The notes beneath the pieces are model-generated. The model did no database searches, was not told the origin of the DNA, and saw nothing but the letters and a program-made list of their open reading frames with translations. A program made the translations under genes and the position numbers. A DNA stretch of 64,000 bases, from assembly GCA_028752905.1 (NCBI GenBank), contig JAQNBH010000021.1, positions 1,024,501 through 1,088,500 on the forward strand, read 5' to 3'. Below are positions 63,488-64,000 of this stretch, piece after piece (the first letter of the stretch is position 1; every line of letters starts with the position of its first letter). This stretch comes from Cladorhizidae sp. MBARI D1340-BT2 (lineage: Eukaryota > Porifera > Demospongiae > Poecilosclerida > Cladorhizidae).

Positions 63488-64000
63488 AAGCGGTGGCCTG
63501 CCAGTGAAAAACCACTACATTTATTGATAATCTGTTGACATGTTGCAGATAAGGACCTTCTCTATCAGTTGACAAAATCTGGCACTTTGGTCTTGTTAAT
63601 TAGGGCAGTTATGAATTGTAATCTTACTTGATGCTAAACATGTTAGCTTCGTAGATTATCCACACTTCACTGAATAGACTTGATGTATAGCTATTAAGAT
63701 AGGACTCTCTAAGTGCTCTCTCTTGATACCAAACATCCATATTATATTCTGCACACTTCACTGTAATGGACTTGCGAGATAGGTATCTCTCAGTGTTCTC
63801 TATCTTGAGCTAAACATGTTAGCTTCATAGATTCTCCACACTTCACTGAATAGACTTGATATATAGCTCTAAAGGTAGGCCTCTCTCTGTTCTCTCTCTT
63901 GATACCATACGTCCGTATATTCTGCATACATAGAATCACAAGATAGGTTTCTCTATGTGTTCTCTATCTTGATGCTAAACAGGTTAGCTTCATAGATTCT
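63488..64000 (+). repeat. Monomer 71 (partial, 513 bp, cut by window edge)
   Basis: Counterpart of monomer 53 as far as it goes: CACTTCACTG, TATTATATT, CTTGCGAGATAG, CCATACGTCCG. It ends inside S5. Confidence 0.95.

Larger units (their letters stand above)
1..64000 (+). repeat. Satellite DNA array, ~909-bp monomer, 70 complete copies plus a partial
   Basis: The phrase AAGCGGTGGCCTGCCAGTG recurs every 884-914 bp from base 1 to base 63488, always on the same strand, and everything between recurrences aligns. The modal spacing is 909 bp. Copies differ by a few substitutions and a small set of recurring indels. No unique sequence, transposon or gene interrupts the array, and neither end is reached. 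Such arrays are known from eukaryotic heterochromatin; a centromeric role is possible but nothing here proves it. The monomer start is arbitrary, set by the window's first base. I do not recognise a named family or host species. Confidence 0.98.
58972..64000 (+). repeat. Long duplicated segment, monomers 66-71, copy 2 (displacement 16,319 bp)
   Basis: Copy of 42653-47681. Differences I found: the C-tract end in monomer 48 versus 66, T/C tract states in 50/68 and 52/70, and GTTGTGTTG in monomer 70 for GTTGTGGTG in 52. The copy probably continues past base 64000. Confidence 0.93.

Noticed and set aside
1..64000. CRISPR array
   Set aside because: Repeats are ~909 bp with no short repeat/unique-spacer alternation; 'spacers' are themselves repeated.
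1..64000. Tandem transposon or rDNA spacer array
   Set aside because: No transposase or reverse-transcriptase frames, no terminal repeats or target-site duplications, and no rRNA gene sequence seen.

Overview
The whole 64 kb window is one head-to-tail tandem array of a satellite DNA whose monomer is most often 909 bp. I count 70 complete monomers plus a 513-bp partial one at the right edge. The array runs off both ends, so its true size and flanks are unknown. All copies are in the same orientation. I saw no inversion, no transposable-element insertion and no unrelated sequence, and I find no credible protein-coding gene, rRNA or tRNA. Long, homogenised arrays of this kind are typical of eukaryotic heterochromatin (centromeric, pericentromeric or subtelomeric). 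The sequence is AT-rich by eye. It does not let me name the species, and I do not recognise the satellite family.

Monomer anatomy, using offsets in monomer 1 (positions 1-909): (i) offsets 1-139, a nearly invariant head; (ii) offsets 140-660, six degenerate sub-repeats S1-S6 of 70-95 bp, each opening with CTTGA or a close variant and paired as three ~165-185 bp dimers; (iii) offsets 661-850, a variable tail with a T/C/A homopolymer junction at 701-715; (iv) offsets 851-909, a conserved end that runs into the head of the next unit. Even-numbered sub-repeats carry an inverted repeat of the form CAAGATAG...CTATCTTG.

Monomers fall into classes by small indels: 909 bp (commonest); 914 bp (+2 in S1, +3 in S2); 904-906 bp ('B-tail', TATATG for TATAATATG); 884/889 bp (25-bp tail deletion); 886 bp (23-bp head deletion); 908-913 bp mixtures. 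These markers show layered higher-order structure: 4-monomer periods of 3613-3645 bp, a local 3-monomer period of about 2732 bp (about 26-32.6 kb), and longer displacements of 5409, 9965 and 16,319 bp.

Layout: 1-9.07 kb, a 4-mer pattern with B-tail pairs; 9.07-14.5 kb, simple 909-bp monomers; 14.5-25.3 kb, 4-mer blocks marked by the 884-bp class; 25.3-32.6 kb, 3-mer blocks with the 913/914 class; 32.6-41.7 kb, 4-mer blocks of 909/914/914/908; 41.7-64 kb, a more mixed domain where a second head type (GGGCC/GGGAC, GTACTC) appears. That last domain holds the most recent duplications, including an adjacent 3631-bp pair with no difference I could see. Several monomers (46, 54, 60, 64) are mosaics that mark past unequal exchange or gene conversion.

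No gene network is present. The biology here is repeat turnover and perhaps chromatin function. In the entries below, 'GAATT head' and 'GGATT head' refer to the TTATGAATTG or TTATGGATTG alternatives at offset ~122-131, and 'TxCy' gives the T and C run lengths at offset 701-710.
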